Shown piece after piece: positions 22,877 to 30,254 of a DNA stretch of 33,256 bases. Origin of the DNA: Candidatus Levyibacteriota bacterium (GTDB taxonomy: Bacteria; Patescibacteriota; Microgenomatia; Levybacterales; UBA12049); assembly GCA_016186645.1 (NCBI GenBank), contig JACPLF010000005.1, positions 1 to 33,256 on the forward strand, read 5' to 3'. Within the stretch, counting starts at the first letter, position 1; each line of letters starts with the position of its first letter. Position numbers and translations under genes: made by a program. Under the pieces are notes generated by a model. The model saw nothing but the letters and a program-made list of their open reading frames with translations. It was not told the origin of the DNA and did not search any database.

Positions 22877-23521
22877 ATGACACGAAAACTGCCTATTTTG
22901 ATACTCCCACTTTTCCTGTTGGTTTTTGTTTCTACTGTTAATGCGCAAACAAATAAAAGCACAGACAGCGCATCGTCGAGGTTAAAAGAACAAACGCAGC
23001 TCCTCAGAGGTCAAAAAAAGGATGCGGTAATGGACATCGGACAGCAAATAAAAGAAACTGTTGCGGCTAAAAGAGATGCAGTAAAGGAAGCTGTTGCAAC
23101 AAGAAGAGAAGAATTCAGAGCAAAGCTTCAAACAATTAAAGATTTGAAGAAGAAAGCGTTAGTTGAGCGTATTGATACAAAGCTTGCTAATGCAAATGCA
23201 AAACATACGGAAAGATTTACTCAAGTACTTAGCAATTTACAGACTATTCTGGATAAAATGAGTGAAGATGTAGATAAAACGCAGGCTCAGGCTGCAATTG
23301 ACGCTGCAAAAGCGGCCGTAGAAAATCAAGCAGCAAAAACATACACAATAACAATTTCTACAGAGATCGCCCTAAGGTCGGATGTTGGGAAAGTTACGAG
23401 TCAATTAAGACTGGACTTGGTAGCTGCATACAAACTGATTATTGATGCCAAACAAGCTGTTCAGAATTTGCGAGCAGAAGGTGCTATGATAAAAGAGGAA
23501 CCAACTAGTACAGCTAACTAA
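22877..23521 (+). CDS. Secreted helical protein of unknown function
   Basis: The 214-aa protein has a signal peptide (residues 1-23, LPILILPLFLLVFVSTVNAQ) and is otherwise Lys/Ala/Glu-rich and helical, with heptad-like repeats (about 30-130). No catalytic motif is seen. It overlaps no other gene and the next ORF starts 3 nt after its stop, so the two surface proteins are probably co-expressed. Confidence 0.75.
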   Translation: MTRKLPILILPLFLLVFVSTVNAQTNKSTDSASSRLKEQTQLLRGQKKDAVMDIGQQIKETVAAKRDAVKEAVATRREEFRAKLQTIKDLKKKALVERIDTKLANANAKHTERFTQVLSNLQTILDKMSEDVDKTQAQAAIDAAKAAVENQAAKTYTITISTEIALRSDVGKVTSQLRLDLVAAYKLIIDAKQAVQNLRAEGAMIKEEPTSTAN

Positions 23522-23523
23522 TT

Positions 23524-23943
23524 ATGGATACAAATAGCAATCAGCCATTAGGAACAGGTCCAGTTCAACCAGCTGCAGCTACCCCTGCAGCACCAACAAC
23601 ATCCATGCCAGATGCTGCAACACCCGCACCAGCTCAAACACCATCGCCAACACCTGTTAGTGAGCCTGTCTCAGCTCCTACTCAGCCTTCAGCTCCCAAG
23701 AAAGGCATGGGGAAGGGAATAATGTTGCTTATTATCTTGTTGCTTTTAGTTCTCGGAATGGCAGGATATATATTATTTGCTAAAGGGCAATTGGAGAAGG
23801 CTCAAAAAGCAGAAACTAATACCACTACTACTGTTGAACCGACCGTTACTCCAAGCCCAACTCCGCTCCCTGAAAATGATTTGGAAGTAGCTAGTCCTGA
23901 AGCAGATCTAATAGATATAGAAACTGATGTTAAGGGATTATAA
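23524..23943 (+). CDS. Pro/Thr/Ala-rich single-pass membrane protein
   Basis: The 139-aa protein has a disordered N-terminal part rich in Pro, Ala and Thr (residues 1-60), a basic KKGMGKG patch, one transmembrane helix (about 65-87) and a Thr/Pro/acidic external tail (TPSPTPLPENDLEV). The layout is that of a cell-envelope spacer or anchor. It follows the secreted helical protein by 3 nt. It is convergent with and overlaps the VanW-like gene by 6 nt. Confidence 0.75.
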   Translation: MDTNSNQPLGTGPVQPAAATPAAPTTSMPDAATPAPAQTPSPTPVSEPVSAPTQPSAPKKGMGKGIMLLIILLLLVLGMAGYILFAKGQLEKAQKAETNTTTTVEPTVTPSPTPLPENDLEVASPEADLIDIETDVKGL

Positions 23944-24597
23944 AGCAGGTTTTACAATTTCAGAAATAGAAAGCTTTAATTCTCCGTTTTTATAATCAAA
24001 CTCAAAAATAACTGCATTTTCTTTGTTATTGGTAACATACAAATTCTGCATTGCGTTAGCATTTGAATTCCCAGGCATCATATAAATAGCAACTCCATAT
24101 TCCTTATCAATTTCGGGAATCACAGCAAAATCATGGTTGGCTGGAGCATAAGCATCAAGACCAGCTTCTTTAGCAACCCAATATATTAAAGAAGCAAAGT
24201 GACATACTCCATCTCCCATCAGATAGCCATCAGACTTGAACCCATCATCGTAGTTAAAATGAGCATTGGTTGTTTTGACAAGAGAATCTACATACTTAGG
24301 CAGCACGTCTTCGTGAAATGTGAAAGTTTTTCCGGGCAATAATTTAAAGCTGTAACTAAAAGACTTATTTACATCCTCCCAAACAATATCTTCTCTTTTC
24401 GTAACTTTTCCGCCAAGATAGGAAAGATTCAAAAGAATGTTGTCTTTGAAAACATCATTTACAAATTTATTGTCGTATCTTTTTTCCAAAGATATCTGTT
24501 CGCTTGCTAAATAATTTTGAGTTACAGTATTCCCGCCTACTGATTGAGTAGCAAATTGAGAAAACAAGAAAAATAATATAGGTTCAATAATATTCAT
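23938..24597 (-). CDS. VanW-like protein
   Basis: The 219-aa protein has an N-terminal hydrophobic segment (residues 1-20) and a VanW-like core: LPGKTFTFHEDVLP, then FKSDGYLMGDGVCHFASLIY and WVAKEAGLDAYAPANHDFAV. The GDGVCHFAS segment corresponds to the GGGxCQxSS motif of VanW/YoaR proteins, where the Cys and a later His are conserved. VanW function is uncertain but linked to the cell wall. TTGACT (24633-24638)-17-TACGAT (24610-24615) is its probable promoter, 12 nt before the ATG. Confidence 0.8.
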   Translation of the reverse strand: MNIIEPILFFLFSQFATQSVGGNTVTQNYLASEQISLEKRYDNKFVNDVFKDNILLNLSYLGGKVTKREDIVWEDVNKSFSYSFKLLPGKTFTFHEDVLPKYVDSLVKTTNAHFNYDDGFKSDGYLMGDGVCHFASLIYWVAKEAGLDAYAPANHDFAVIPEIDKEYGVAIYMMPGNSNANAMQNLYVTNNKENAVIFEFDYKNGELKLSISEIVKPAL

Positions 24598-24753
24598 ATT
24601 AGACTGAGTATCGTACCATACTATAAGACATAAGTCAAGTGGCGGGACATAAAAAGAAGCTGAAGATAAGGCCCGCCGCGAATTCCCCCTCCTCCTATAT
24701 CTAGAAACTGTAAGGCAAAATGAAGATTGAATGCTTTTAAACCTTTTTATACG

Positions 24754-24863
24754 TTATTTGAGCCTTTGCTTAATTTCCTCATCTGTTAATCTACCATTTT
24801 GAATATCGTGCAATAAGACAGAAAGCTCTTGTGCGGATATGTAACCTGGGATATGTAACCTGG
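24754..24863 (-). pseudogene. SHOCT-like gene fragment broken by a 14-bp tandem duplication
   Basis: The minus strand reads GYISAQELSVLLHDIQNGRL then TDEEIKQRLK, stop (24754), like a short SHOCT-type helix pair. No start codon exists in frame. GATATGTAACCTGG is duplicated in tandem (24836-24849, 24850-24863), and 14 bp shifts the frame. An ACCTGGAAGGT hairpin half lies just beyond. Confidence 0.5.
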
Positions 24864-24893
24864 AAGGTTGAGTAGCCTCGTAACCTTATTTTG

Positions 24894-24966
24894 TGAGCCG
24901 CCCGGGAATCGGACCCGGAACCTATTCCTTAAGAGGGAATTGCTCTACCAATTGAGCTAGCGACCC
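24894..24966 (-). tRNA. tRNA-Lys(CUU), no CCA encoded, variant T-loop
   Basis: Minus strand: acceptor GGGTCGC/GCGGCTC, D-stem GCTC/GAGC, anticodon stem ATTCC/GGAAT with loop CTCTTAA (anticodon CTT), T-stem CCGGG/CCCGG. The T-loop is TCCGATT, so position 55, normally T (pseudouridine), is C. Discriminator A is followed by CAA. Confidence 0.92.
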
Positions 24967-25014
24967 ATATTTCTAATTAGTATACTACAAGTTGTCAAAT
25001 GAGACAAATGTCGC

Positions 25015-25774
25015 ACACACCAGGTACGTACGACATAGACACATAAGGATCAGTCAAAAATTAAGTGTTTGATTTTTGCTAGTTCTCGTTGATACTCGAG
25101 TTGGTCAAACACGAACTTCTTATAATCCTGTTTCGATTTAAAACGGCTTAAAATCATTTCGCTGCTAACATTCGACTGAGTATCTGAAATGTAACTTTTA
25201 AACGATGACCACTCGTACTTATCTAAATCTTCTGTATCAACAATATAAGCTGTTGCAGGATTTAAGTGGATATACCTGGAAACATGAACTAATTGTTCGT
25301 CCGTTTCCATCCTTACAGCTTTAAACATGAATTGAAATAATGACCCGGTTCGTTCGCGCTTTGTATTGAAGTATTTTGAATAACTATTCTGTAAGTTTCT
25401 CATAAAGTTAGAAACCGCATTCTTTTCCTTCGGTTTCAATAGAAAATGTACATGATTTGGCATAATGCAAAATGCGAGAATTTCAATCATCGGACTTCTA
25501 TTAATCATAAACGCTTTTTCAAACTCTTCTTTTTGCGTTTTTGACAAACGCTTGTAATGGGAAAAACGGAGAGGAGGTTTGCTAAATCTATAAAAATTAA
25601 TTAAATCAAGGACTCTTTTATAATCATATTTATCTATGAAAACTGTTTGACTAGCGATGCTCCTGTTAAAAACATGATATATCTGGTTAGTTACAAAAGG
25701 AGTATTGCGGTAGGGCATAGCTAAAGAATATACGACATTTCCTTAGGTGTCAAGCGTGTCCGAACCTGGTGTGT
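25015..25774 (-). mobile_element. RAYT unit flanked by 11-bp inverted repeats
   Basis: ACACACCAGGT (25015-25025) and its exact complement ACCTGGTGTGT (25764-25774) flank the RAYT gene. Additional half-matches (ATGTCG near both ends, AGGTGTC at 25745) suggest REP-like sequences. Such flanking palindromes are the usual substrate of the encoded transposase. Confidence 0.6.
25050..25718 (-). CDS. REP-associated tyrosine transposase (Y1/HUH)
   Basis: The 222-aa protein belongs to the RAYT family: N-terminal YRNTPFVTNQIYHVFNRSIA, the HUH motif MPNHVHFLLKP (His-x-His) and the nucleophile region NSYSKYFNTKRERTGSLFQ with Tyr, followed by VSRYIHLNPATAY and YEWSSFKSYI. RAYTs cut single-stranded DNA at REP hairpins through a 5'-phosphotyrosine and are thought to spread these palindromes. 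It is complete and flanked by inverted repeats. Other palindromes in this window could be its substrates; that is an inference. Confidence 0.95.
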   Translation of the reverse strand: MPYRNTPFVTNQIYHVFNRSIASQTVFIDKYDYKRVLDLINFYRFSKPPLRFSHYKRLSKTQKEEFEKAFMINRSPMIEILAFCIMPNHVHFLLKPKEKNAVSNFMRNLQNSYSKYFNTKRERTGSLFQFMFKAVRMETDEQLVHVSRYIHLNPATAYIVDTEDLDKYEWSSFKSYISDTQSNVSSEMILSRFKSKQDYKKFVFDQLEYQRELAKIKHLIFD

Positions 25775-25775
25775 C

Positions 25776-25800
25776 TAGCTATCTAGTATCTAGCTATCTA
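25776..25800. repeat. Direct repeat TAGCTATCTA
   Basis: TAGCTATCTA occurs at 25776-25785 and 25791-25800, separated by GTATC, next to the right end of the RAYT unit. It may reflect slippage or insertion footprints. Confidence 0.5.
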
Positions 25801-25802
25801 CA

Positions 25803-26438
25803 TTAGAATTCGGTAGCTAGGATGAGAATGGCTTTGCTTGGGACTTCGAACCAATAGGACGGCCCCTTTGAGCCATCTTCTTTCTTAGTGTTAATAATTA
25901 TTAATGACTCTGAAGCCCAGCCCGTTGCCTCATCGAAGTTATTTCCTGTTTCTTTCTTTCTAAACAAATCAGTTACGTCAAAATACTGTTCTTCACCTGA
26001 AAATGGCTCACCTGAGGTTTGAAATGCAAAAATTTTCTTATTGTCACCAGCATTTTCTTGTACGAAAAAATATTTATTGTCAGGAGAAAATGTATTTAAA
26101 GGAACTGTCATGCTTTTGGGAGAACCAAGTGTTTTGGTAAAAATAGACTGTTCATTTGCTCCATTTTCATCCGCAGCAGAAAAATCATAAGTTGATGTAT
26201 TGTCCAAATTTTGAGTAACTCTCATAACAACTTTTTTCGTTCCATCCGGGGAAATCTGTGAGAAAGCCTTTTGCTCGGGAGCCGGAGTGGGTAATGGCGA
26301 GTTAATTGTCGCAATTCGCATATCAGACCCACTGAATTGCCCCTGACTATTTCTCTGAACAACAAAAAACATACTAACAGCTGCAACAATTGAGATTAAA
26401 AAAATTGATTCCAGTTCTACTTTTCTTAATGTAGTCAT
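25803..26438 (-). CDS. Membrane-anchored PD40/TolB-like surface protein
   Basis: The 211-aa protein has one N-terminal transmembrane helix (residues about 9-27) and an extracytoplasmic part with beta-propeller-like repeats: ISPDGTKKVVMRV and FSPDNKYFFVQE are typical of PD40/WD40-like blades. Only about three blades fit, so it is not a full propeller by itself. It lies 13 nt after the L,D-transpeptidase gene, so co-transcription is likely. Function unknown. Confidence 0.7.
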   Translation of the reverse strand: MTTLRKVELESIFLISIVAAVSMFFVVQRNSQGQFSGSDMRIATINSPLPTPAPEQKAFSQISPDGTKKVVMRVTQNLDNTSTYDFSAADENGANEQSIFTKTLGSPKSMTVPLNTFSPDNKYFFVQENAGDNKKIFAFQTSGEPFSGEEQYFDVTDLFRKKETGNNFDEATGWASESLIIINTKKEDGSKGPSYWFEVPSKAILILATEF

Positions 26439-26451
26439 ACTATTTTATTAA

Positions 26452-27159
26452 TTAATTTATTGGATTTTTTTGTACACAAGTAACTTTCTGTTCATTAAAT
26501 TGGTCGCAAGTTGACACAGCTGTCCCCAGCTTACCATCTGCCGGGCCATCAGCCCAATCATATAGCTTTTTTGCGTCAAAAAGCCTCATATTCACGCAAC
26601 CATGACTCATGGGATGACCAAAGTTGTTATGCCAATAAGCTGTATGTGTACCAAAATCACGGTAAAAATACATTACCCACTGAATATTTGGAAGATTATA
26701 ATAAGAGGCGCCCGATCCTCCGGACATTCGCGTTACAGGCAATTTTAACCAGATATTAAAATTCCCAACCGGTGTCCAGCCCCATTTTCCCGAAGAAATT
26801 AAAGTCTTCATAATCTGATTTTTCCCTTCATAAGCATATAGAGTTTGAGTTGACAAATCTATGTAAATGTGTTTTTCTTCATCGGAAACACTCACCCCCA
26901 AAACAGAAGATTGTGCTAGAGCCTTAGCCAAATCTACTTTTGGAGGAACAACTTTACGCCCTAGAAAAGTGCCAACCGAATCATTATCTACACTAACTAA
27001 TAAGTCGCTTTTGCAGGTTAACGAGTTTGCGCAGTCAAATTGAGGTTTGAAAAAACTACCAATCCCAAAAGTAGCTAAACTTATGAAAAGCAAAATAAAG
27101 TAAAGTTTGAAATAATGCCAGACTGTTTTCCTGGTTCTAATAATTCTTCTTCGTGGCAT
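26452..27159 (-). CDS. L,D-transpeptidase (YkuD family)
   Basis: The 235-aa protein has an N-terminal transmembrane helix (about residues 15-33) and a YkuD domain (about 105-220): IYIDLSTQTLYAYEGKNQIM, then SSGKWGWTPVGNF and the catalytic HPMSHGCVNMRL, with His186 and Cys188. It forms 3-3 crosslinks in peptidoglycan or anchors proteins, outside the membrane. TACAAT lies 6 nt before the ATG, with TTGTGG 18 bp further upstream, so a leaderless mRNA is predicted. It is divergent from maf. Confidence 0.93.
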   Translation of the reverse strand: MPRRRIIRTRKTVWHYFKLYFILLFISLATFGIGSFFKPQFDCANSLTCKSDLLVSVDNDSVGTFLGRKVVPPKVDLAKALAQSSVLGVSVSDEEKHIYIDLSTQTLYAYEGKNQIMKTLISSGKWGWTPVGNFNIWLKLPVTRMSGGSGASYYNLPNIQWVMYFYRDFGTHTAYWHNNFGHPMSHGCVNMRLFDAKKLYDWADGPADGKLGTAVSTCDQFNEQKVTCVQKNPIN

Positions 27160-27215
27160 ACGTTTATTGTATGCATATTTTTACATTTTCCACAATATCT
27201 ATTATTGACGTCTGC

Positions 27216-27221
27216 TATAAT
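27216..27221 (+). promoter_or_regulatory. Extended -10 promoter of maf
   Basis: TGC-TATAAT (27213-27221) is an extended -10 without a good -35, 8 nt before the ATG at 27230, leaving at most a 1-2 nt leader. Confidence 0.55.
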
Positions 27222-27229
27222 TAATAGCC

Positions 27230-27805
27230 ATGAAAAAAATTATTTTAGCTTCGGAATCTCCAAGAAGAAAAGAAATTTTGAAAAAGGCCGGGTTAAAATT
27301 CAAAATTGTAAAAAGTAATTTTGAAGAATATGTTAATTCCGACTTAAAGCCGGCAAATCTTGTTAAGAAACTATCTTTGGAAAAAGCAACGGCTGTATAC
27401 GAGAATCATGAAGACTCAATAATTATTGCTGCAGATACAGTTGTTGTGTGCCGCGGAAAAATTTTAGGCAAACCAAAAAATAATCAGGATGCAAAGGATA
27501 TGCTTGAATTTTTAAGCAACAAAAGTCATTTAATAATAACCGGCTTTGCAATAATAAGTAGTGATTTAAAAAAACCAATTACCAAATCAGAGCAGACAAA
27601 AGTCTATATGAGAAAAATTACAAAAAAAGAAATAGAATCATATGTTAAAACCGGGGAACCCAAAGATAAAGCCGGAGCATATGCTATTCAGGGAATTGCC
27701 AAAAAATTTATAAAAATTGTTGAGGGAGATTTTTCTAATGCCGTTGGTCTTCCCATTCAATCAGTGCTCAAGGAACTCAAAAAAATGGGCATAAAAATGA
27801 TATAA
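27230..27805 (+). CDS. maf: Maf-type nucleoside triphosphate pyrophosphatase
   Basis: The 191-aa protein begins MKKIILASESPRRKEILKKA, the Maf signature (SxSPRR). Further motifs are the IIAADTVV segment (Asp for metal), LGKP and the EPKDKAGAYAIQG segment. Maf proteins hydrolyse dTTP, UTP or modified nucleotides to monophosphates and guard the nucleotide pool. Its 3' end contains the extended -10 promoter of the downstream tRNA-Arg locus. Confidence 0.95.
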   Translation: MKKIILASESPRRKEILKKAGLKFKIVKSNFEEYVNSDLKPANLVKKLSLEKATAVYENHEDSIIIAADTVVVCRGKILGKPKNNQDAKDMLEFLSNKSHLIITGFAIISSDLKKPITKSEQTKVYMRKITKKEIESYVKTGEPKDKAGAYAIQGIAKKFIKIVEGDFSNAVGLPIQSVLKELKKMGIKMI

Positions 27806-27806
27806 T
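27798..27806 (+). promoter_or_regulatory. Extended -10 promoter of the nested tRNA-Arg locus
   Basis: TGA-TATAAT (27798-27806) overlaps the maf stop codon and lies 17 nt before the 5' end of the outer tRNA-Arg. No clear -35 exists. Confidence 0.6.
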
Positions 27807-27862
27807 TGTAAAGGTCCCATTTAGCGCCCGTAGCTCAGCGGATTTAAGAGCATCTCGCTCCT

Positions 27863-27966
27863 GCCCGCAGCACGTGCGCCCTTAGCTTAACTGGATAGAG
27901 CGGATGGCTTCGGACCATCAGGTTGCGGGTTCAACTCCTGCAGGGCGCGCTTCGGCAGGCGGGTCG
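27863..27966 (+). other. Insertion (intron-like) in the tRNA-Arg(CCU) anticodon loop
   Basis: The 13-nt 5' flank and 17-nt 3' flank of the inner tRNA form stems: CCCGC (27864-27868) with GCGGG (27959-27963), and TCC of the loop (27859-27861) with GGA (27966-27968), stacking on the anticodon stem. CCTGCC (27860-27865) and GGCAGG (27954-27959) match the arms of palindromes in uvrC and dinB. Confidence 0.7.
27876..27949 (+). tRNA. tRNA-Arg(UCG) nested inside tRNA-Arg(CCU)
   Basis: Acceptor GCGCCCT pairs with AGGGCGC, D-stem GCTT/GAGC, anticodon stem GATGG/CCATC with loop CTTCGGA (anticodon TCG), T-arm GCGGG-TTCAACT-CCTGC. Discriminator G is followed by CTT, so no CCA is encoded. It looks intact and functional. 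Confidence 0.94.
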
Positions 27967-28006
27967 GACGAGAGGGTCGGGGGTTCAAATCCCTCCGGGC
28001 GCACCA

Positions 28007-29437
28007 ATGCTTAAGATAATTCAAAATCACAAACACGAATTTTCTCTTATAATCCTGGTCTGCATTTACATTTCCTACTTCACTATCGCGAGCTTTTTTC
28101 GATACGACAATTTTTATACCGGCCGGTATGATCTGGGAAATATGGATCAAACGGTCTGGAATACTATTAATGGTAGAATTTTCCAGTCATCCAGTAACGA
28201 TGGACTTATATCCTCCAGATTATCTGGACACGCGGATTTTATGCTCATATTGCTATCCCCTCTTTATTTTCTGTGGTCTCATCCAAAAATGCTTCTTTTG
28301 GTTCAATCATTTATTTTAGGTCTTGGCGCGATCTTTGTTTTCTTGATAGCCAAAGACGTGCTAAAAAATAAAAACCTCGCCCTACTTTTTGGATTTCTAT
28401 ATCTTATCAACCCCTTAGTGCAATTCACTAATTTATATGATTTTCATGCGGTCACCCTAGCAACAACACTTCTCCTTGCTTCTTTTTACTTTTTGATAAA
28501 AAAGAGCTATTTTTTACTAGTTATCTTTCTTGTTTTAGCCGGATCAACCAAAGAACAAGTATGGACAATCATCTCATTATTTGGATTTCCTTTACTATTC
28601 CAAAAAATAAAAAAAATTAAATATCTTGGAGCAGGAATCATATTTTTTTCTTTAATTATTTTCGGTTACCTTATCTGGTACGCTATTCCCCTTAGTCTAG
28701 GCAAAGAACATTTTGCTCTATCTTATTTTTCTGATTTTGGAAGTTCGCCCACCGAAGTTGTCAAAAATATTTTTCTATCTCCTCAAAAAACTATTGCAAC
28801 AATTTTTGATGGGAATCAGCTTGACTATCTAAAACAGATTTTTATGCCGCTTGGATTTTTATCTTTACTTTCTCCTTTATATCTTATATTTAGCATTCCT
28901 GATTTGCTCATAAATCTTTTGAGTAATAATTCCCAGCTTCACCAAATTTACTATCAATACACTTCTGCAATTACTCCATTTTTATTTATATCAGCAATGT
29001 TCGGGGTAAAGCAATTTACCAAATGGTTTCCCAAATTTCCAAAAATTTATTTTGTCATATATCTTCTGCTCTTTACTTTATATGCAGCTTATTCTTATGG
29101 GCCTTTGTTCTTCGCTAAAGAACCTAACATCGACATGTTCACAAAACCTCAGCCAAATAGAGAAATTATAGAAAATTTCCTTTCAAAAATCCCTGAAGAA
29201 TATAGCGTTGCCGCTACAAACAATTTGGGTTCTCATGTGTCCCATCGTCAGCAAATTTTTACAATCCCTGCTGGAATAGATAGAGCGGATGTAATAATGT
29301 TTTTATTAAATTCCAACTCAGGTAGATCCGTAGATGCTGAAAAAGAAATTATAAAAAATCTAAAAAATGATAAAAATTATATTGAAATTTTGAGTGTTGA
29401 TGATTTTGTAGTTTTTAAAAAACGAAATTTGCTATAG
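28007..29437 (+). CDS. DUF2079 multi-spanning membrane protein, starting directly after tRNA-Arg
   Basis: The 476-aa protein is read from ATG 28007 (MLKIIQNHKHEFSLIILVCI). The longer frame from 27923 would translate the tRNA and is rejected. About nine to ten transmembrane helices are visible. The first external loop YTGRYDLGNMDQTVWNTING, then LSGHADFMLILLSPLY is diagnostic for DUF2079, a family related in layout to polyprenyl-sugar glycosyltransferases (GT-C-like, acidic residues in the first loop). A sugar transfer role is inferred from the family only. There is no leader at all between the tRNA CCA and ATG. Confidence 0.9.
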   Translation: MLKIIQNHKHEFSLIILVCIYISYFTIASFFRYDNFYTGRYDLGNMDQTVWNTINGRIFQSSSNDGLISSRLSGHADFMLILLSPLYFLWSHPKMLLLVQSFILGLGAIFVFLIAKDVLKNKNLALLFGFLYLINPLVQFTNLYDFHAVTLATTLLLASFYFLIKKSYFLLVIFLVLAGSTKEQVWTIISLFGFPLLFQKIKKIKYLGAGIIFFSLIIFGYLIWYAIPLSLGKEHFALSYFSDFGSSPTEVVKNIFLSPQKTIATIFDGNQLDYLKQIFMPLGFLSLLSPLYLIFSIPDLLINLLSNNSQLHQIYYQYTSAITPFLFISAMFGVKQFTKWFPKFPKIYFVIYLLLFTLYAAYSYGPLFFAKEPNIDMFTKPQPNREIIENFLSKIPEEYSVAATNNLGSHVSHRQQIFTIPAGIDRADVIMFLLNSNSGRSVDAEKEIIKNLKNDKNYIEILSVDDFVVFKKRNLL

Positions 29438-29438
29438 T
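29433..29438 (+). promoter_or_regulatory. Extended -10 promoter of the ATP-cone nuclease gene
   Basis: TGC-TATAGT (29430-29438) overlaps the stop of the DUF2079 gene and ends 6 nt before the ATG at 29445, predicting a leaderless mRNA. Confidence 0.55.
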
Positions 29439-29444
29439 ATAAAT

Positions 29445-30254
29445 ATGCCCAATGTTTTAAAAGCTGGAGGATTAATCGAACCATTTAATGAAAGCAAGCT
29501 GCGTTTATCCATTCAAAGAGCTGGAGTTCCTAAAGACCTTTGGGAAAATGCCGTAAATCATATCAAGTCAAAACTTTACGAGAACATTCCTACATCTGAA
29601 ATTTATAAACATATTGTTGAGTTTTTAGAAAATTCTCCCTACCCTTTTAGCCGAGCCAAATACAGTCTTAAACAAGCAATTATGGATCTTGGCCCAACAG
29701 GCTATTCTTTCGAAGATTATACTTCTGAAATTTTAAAAATGGAAGGATATCAGACTCAAGTTAGACAAATTTTAAAAGGAAAATGCATTACGCATGAAAT
29801 AGATATTGTTGCTCAAAAAAATAATGTTAGATCAATGGTTGAATGCAAATTTCACAATAGTCCGGGAACACATTCTCAGGTCCATGTGTCTTTATATACA
29901 AAAGCAAGATTTGATGATATAAAAGAAGAAAGTAATCTATCGGAAGCATATATCATTACCAATACAAAAATTACACAAGACGCATTAAATTATGCAATAT
30001 GTTCAAACATGAAAGTCATTAGCTGGGATTATCCGGAAAATGGAAGTTTTAGAGACTTGATTGAAAAATACAAACTTCATCCAATTACAATAGTTACAAG
30101 TATGACCCAAAACCAGAAACAGTTACTTTTGCAAAATCACGTGGTGCTTGCGAAAGATGTCTGCAAAAACCCGTCTTCTTTGGATGTCCTGGGACTTCCA
30201 AGTGATAAAAAAAATTCCATCCTCTCCGAATGTAAATTTGTTTATGGAGAATAA
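29445..30254 (+). CDS. ATP-cone protein with Mrr/PD-(D/E)XK-type nuclease domain
   Basis: The 269-aa protein has an ATP-cone (residues about 2-85: VLKAGGLIEPFNESKLRLSI, later PYPFSRAKYSLKQAI), as in NrdR and ribonucleotide reductases, where it senses ATP/dATP. It is followed by an Mrr-like endonuclease fold: GYSFEDYTSEILKMEGYQTQ, then HEIDIVAQ and MVECKFHN, the D...ExK metal site. The last 60 residues contain a helix-hairpin-like region. The fusion suggests a nucleotide-gated DNA nuclease; this is an inference. It converges with dinB and overlaps it by 13 bp. Confidence 0.87.
   Translation: MPNVLKAGGLIEPFNESKLRLSIQRAGVPKDLWENAVNHIKSKLYENIPTSEIYKHIVEFLENSPYPFSRAKYSLKQAIMDLGPTGYSFEDYTSEILKMEGYQTQVRQILKGKCITHEIDIVAQKNNVRSMVECKFHNSPGTHSQVHVSLYTKARFDDIKEESNLSEAYIITNTKITQDALNYAICSNMKVISWDYPENGSFRDLIEKYKLHPITIVTSMTQNQKQLLLQNHVVLAKDVCKNPSSLDVLGLPSDKKNSILSECKFVYGE

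Larger units (their letters stand above)
27824..28006 (+). tRNA. tRNA-Arg(CCU) interrupted after the anticodon by about 104 nt containing another tRNA
   Basis: Exon 1 (27824 to 27862/27863): acceptor GCGCCCG, D-arm GCTC...GAGC, anticodon 5' stem TCTCG and loop start CTCCT (anticodon CCT). Exon 2 (27967/27968 to 28006): loop end GA, stem CGAGA, variable loop GGGTC, T-arm GGGGG-TTCAAAT-CCCTC, acceptor CGGGCGC, discriminator A and encoded CCA. Acceptor 7/7, anticodon 5/5 and T-stem 5/5 (one G-T) are intact. The insertion point is the same as in tRNA-Gln (36/37 or 37/38). The next gene starts at 28007, directly after the CCA. Confidence 0.87.

Noticed and set aside
27923..28006. N-terminal extension of the DUF2079 protein
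   Set aside because: The extra residues are the translation of tRNA-Arg sequence, a typical artefact.
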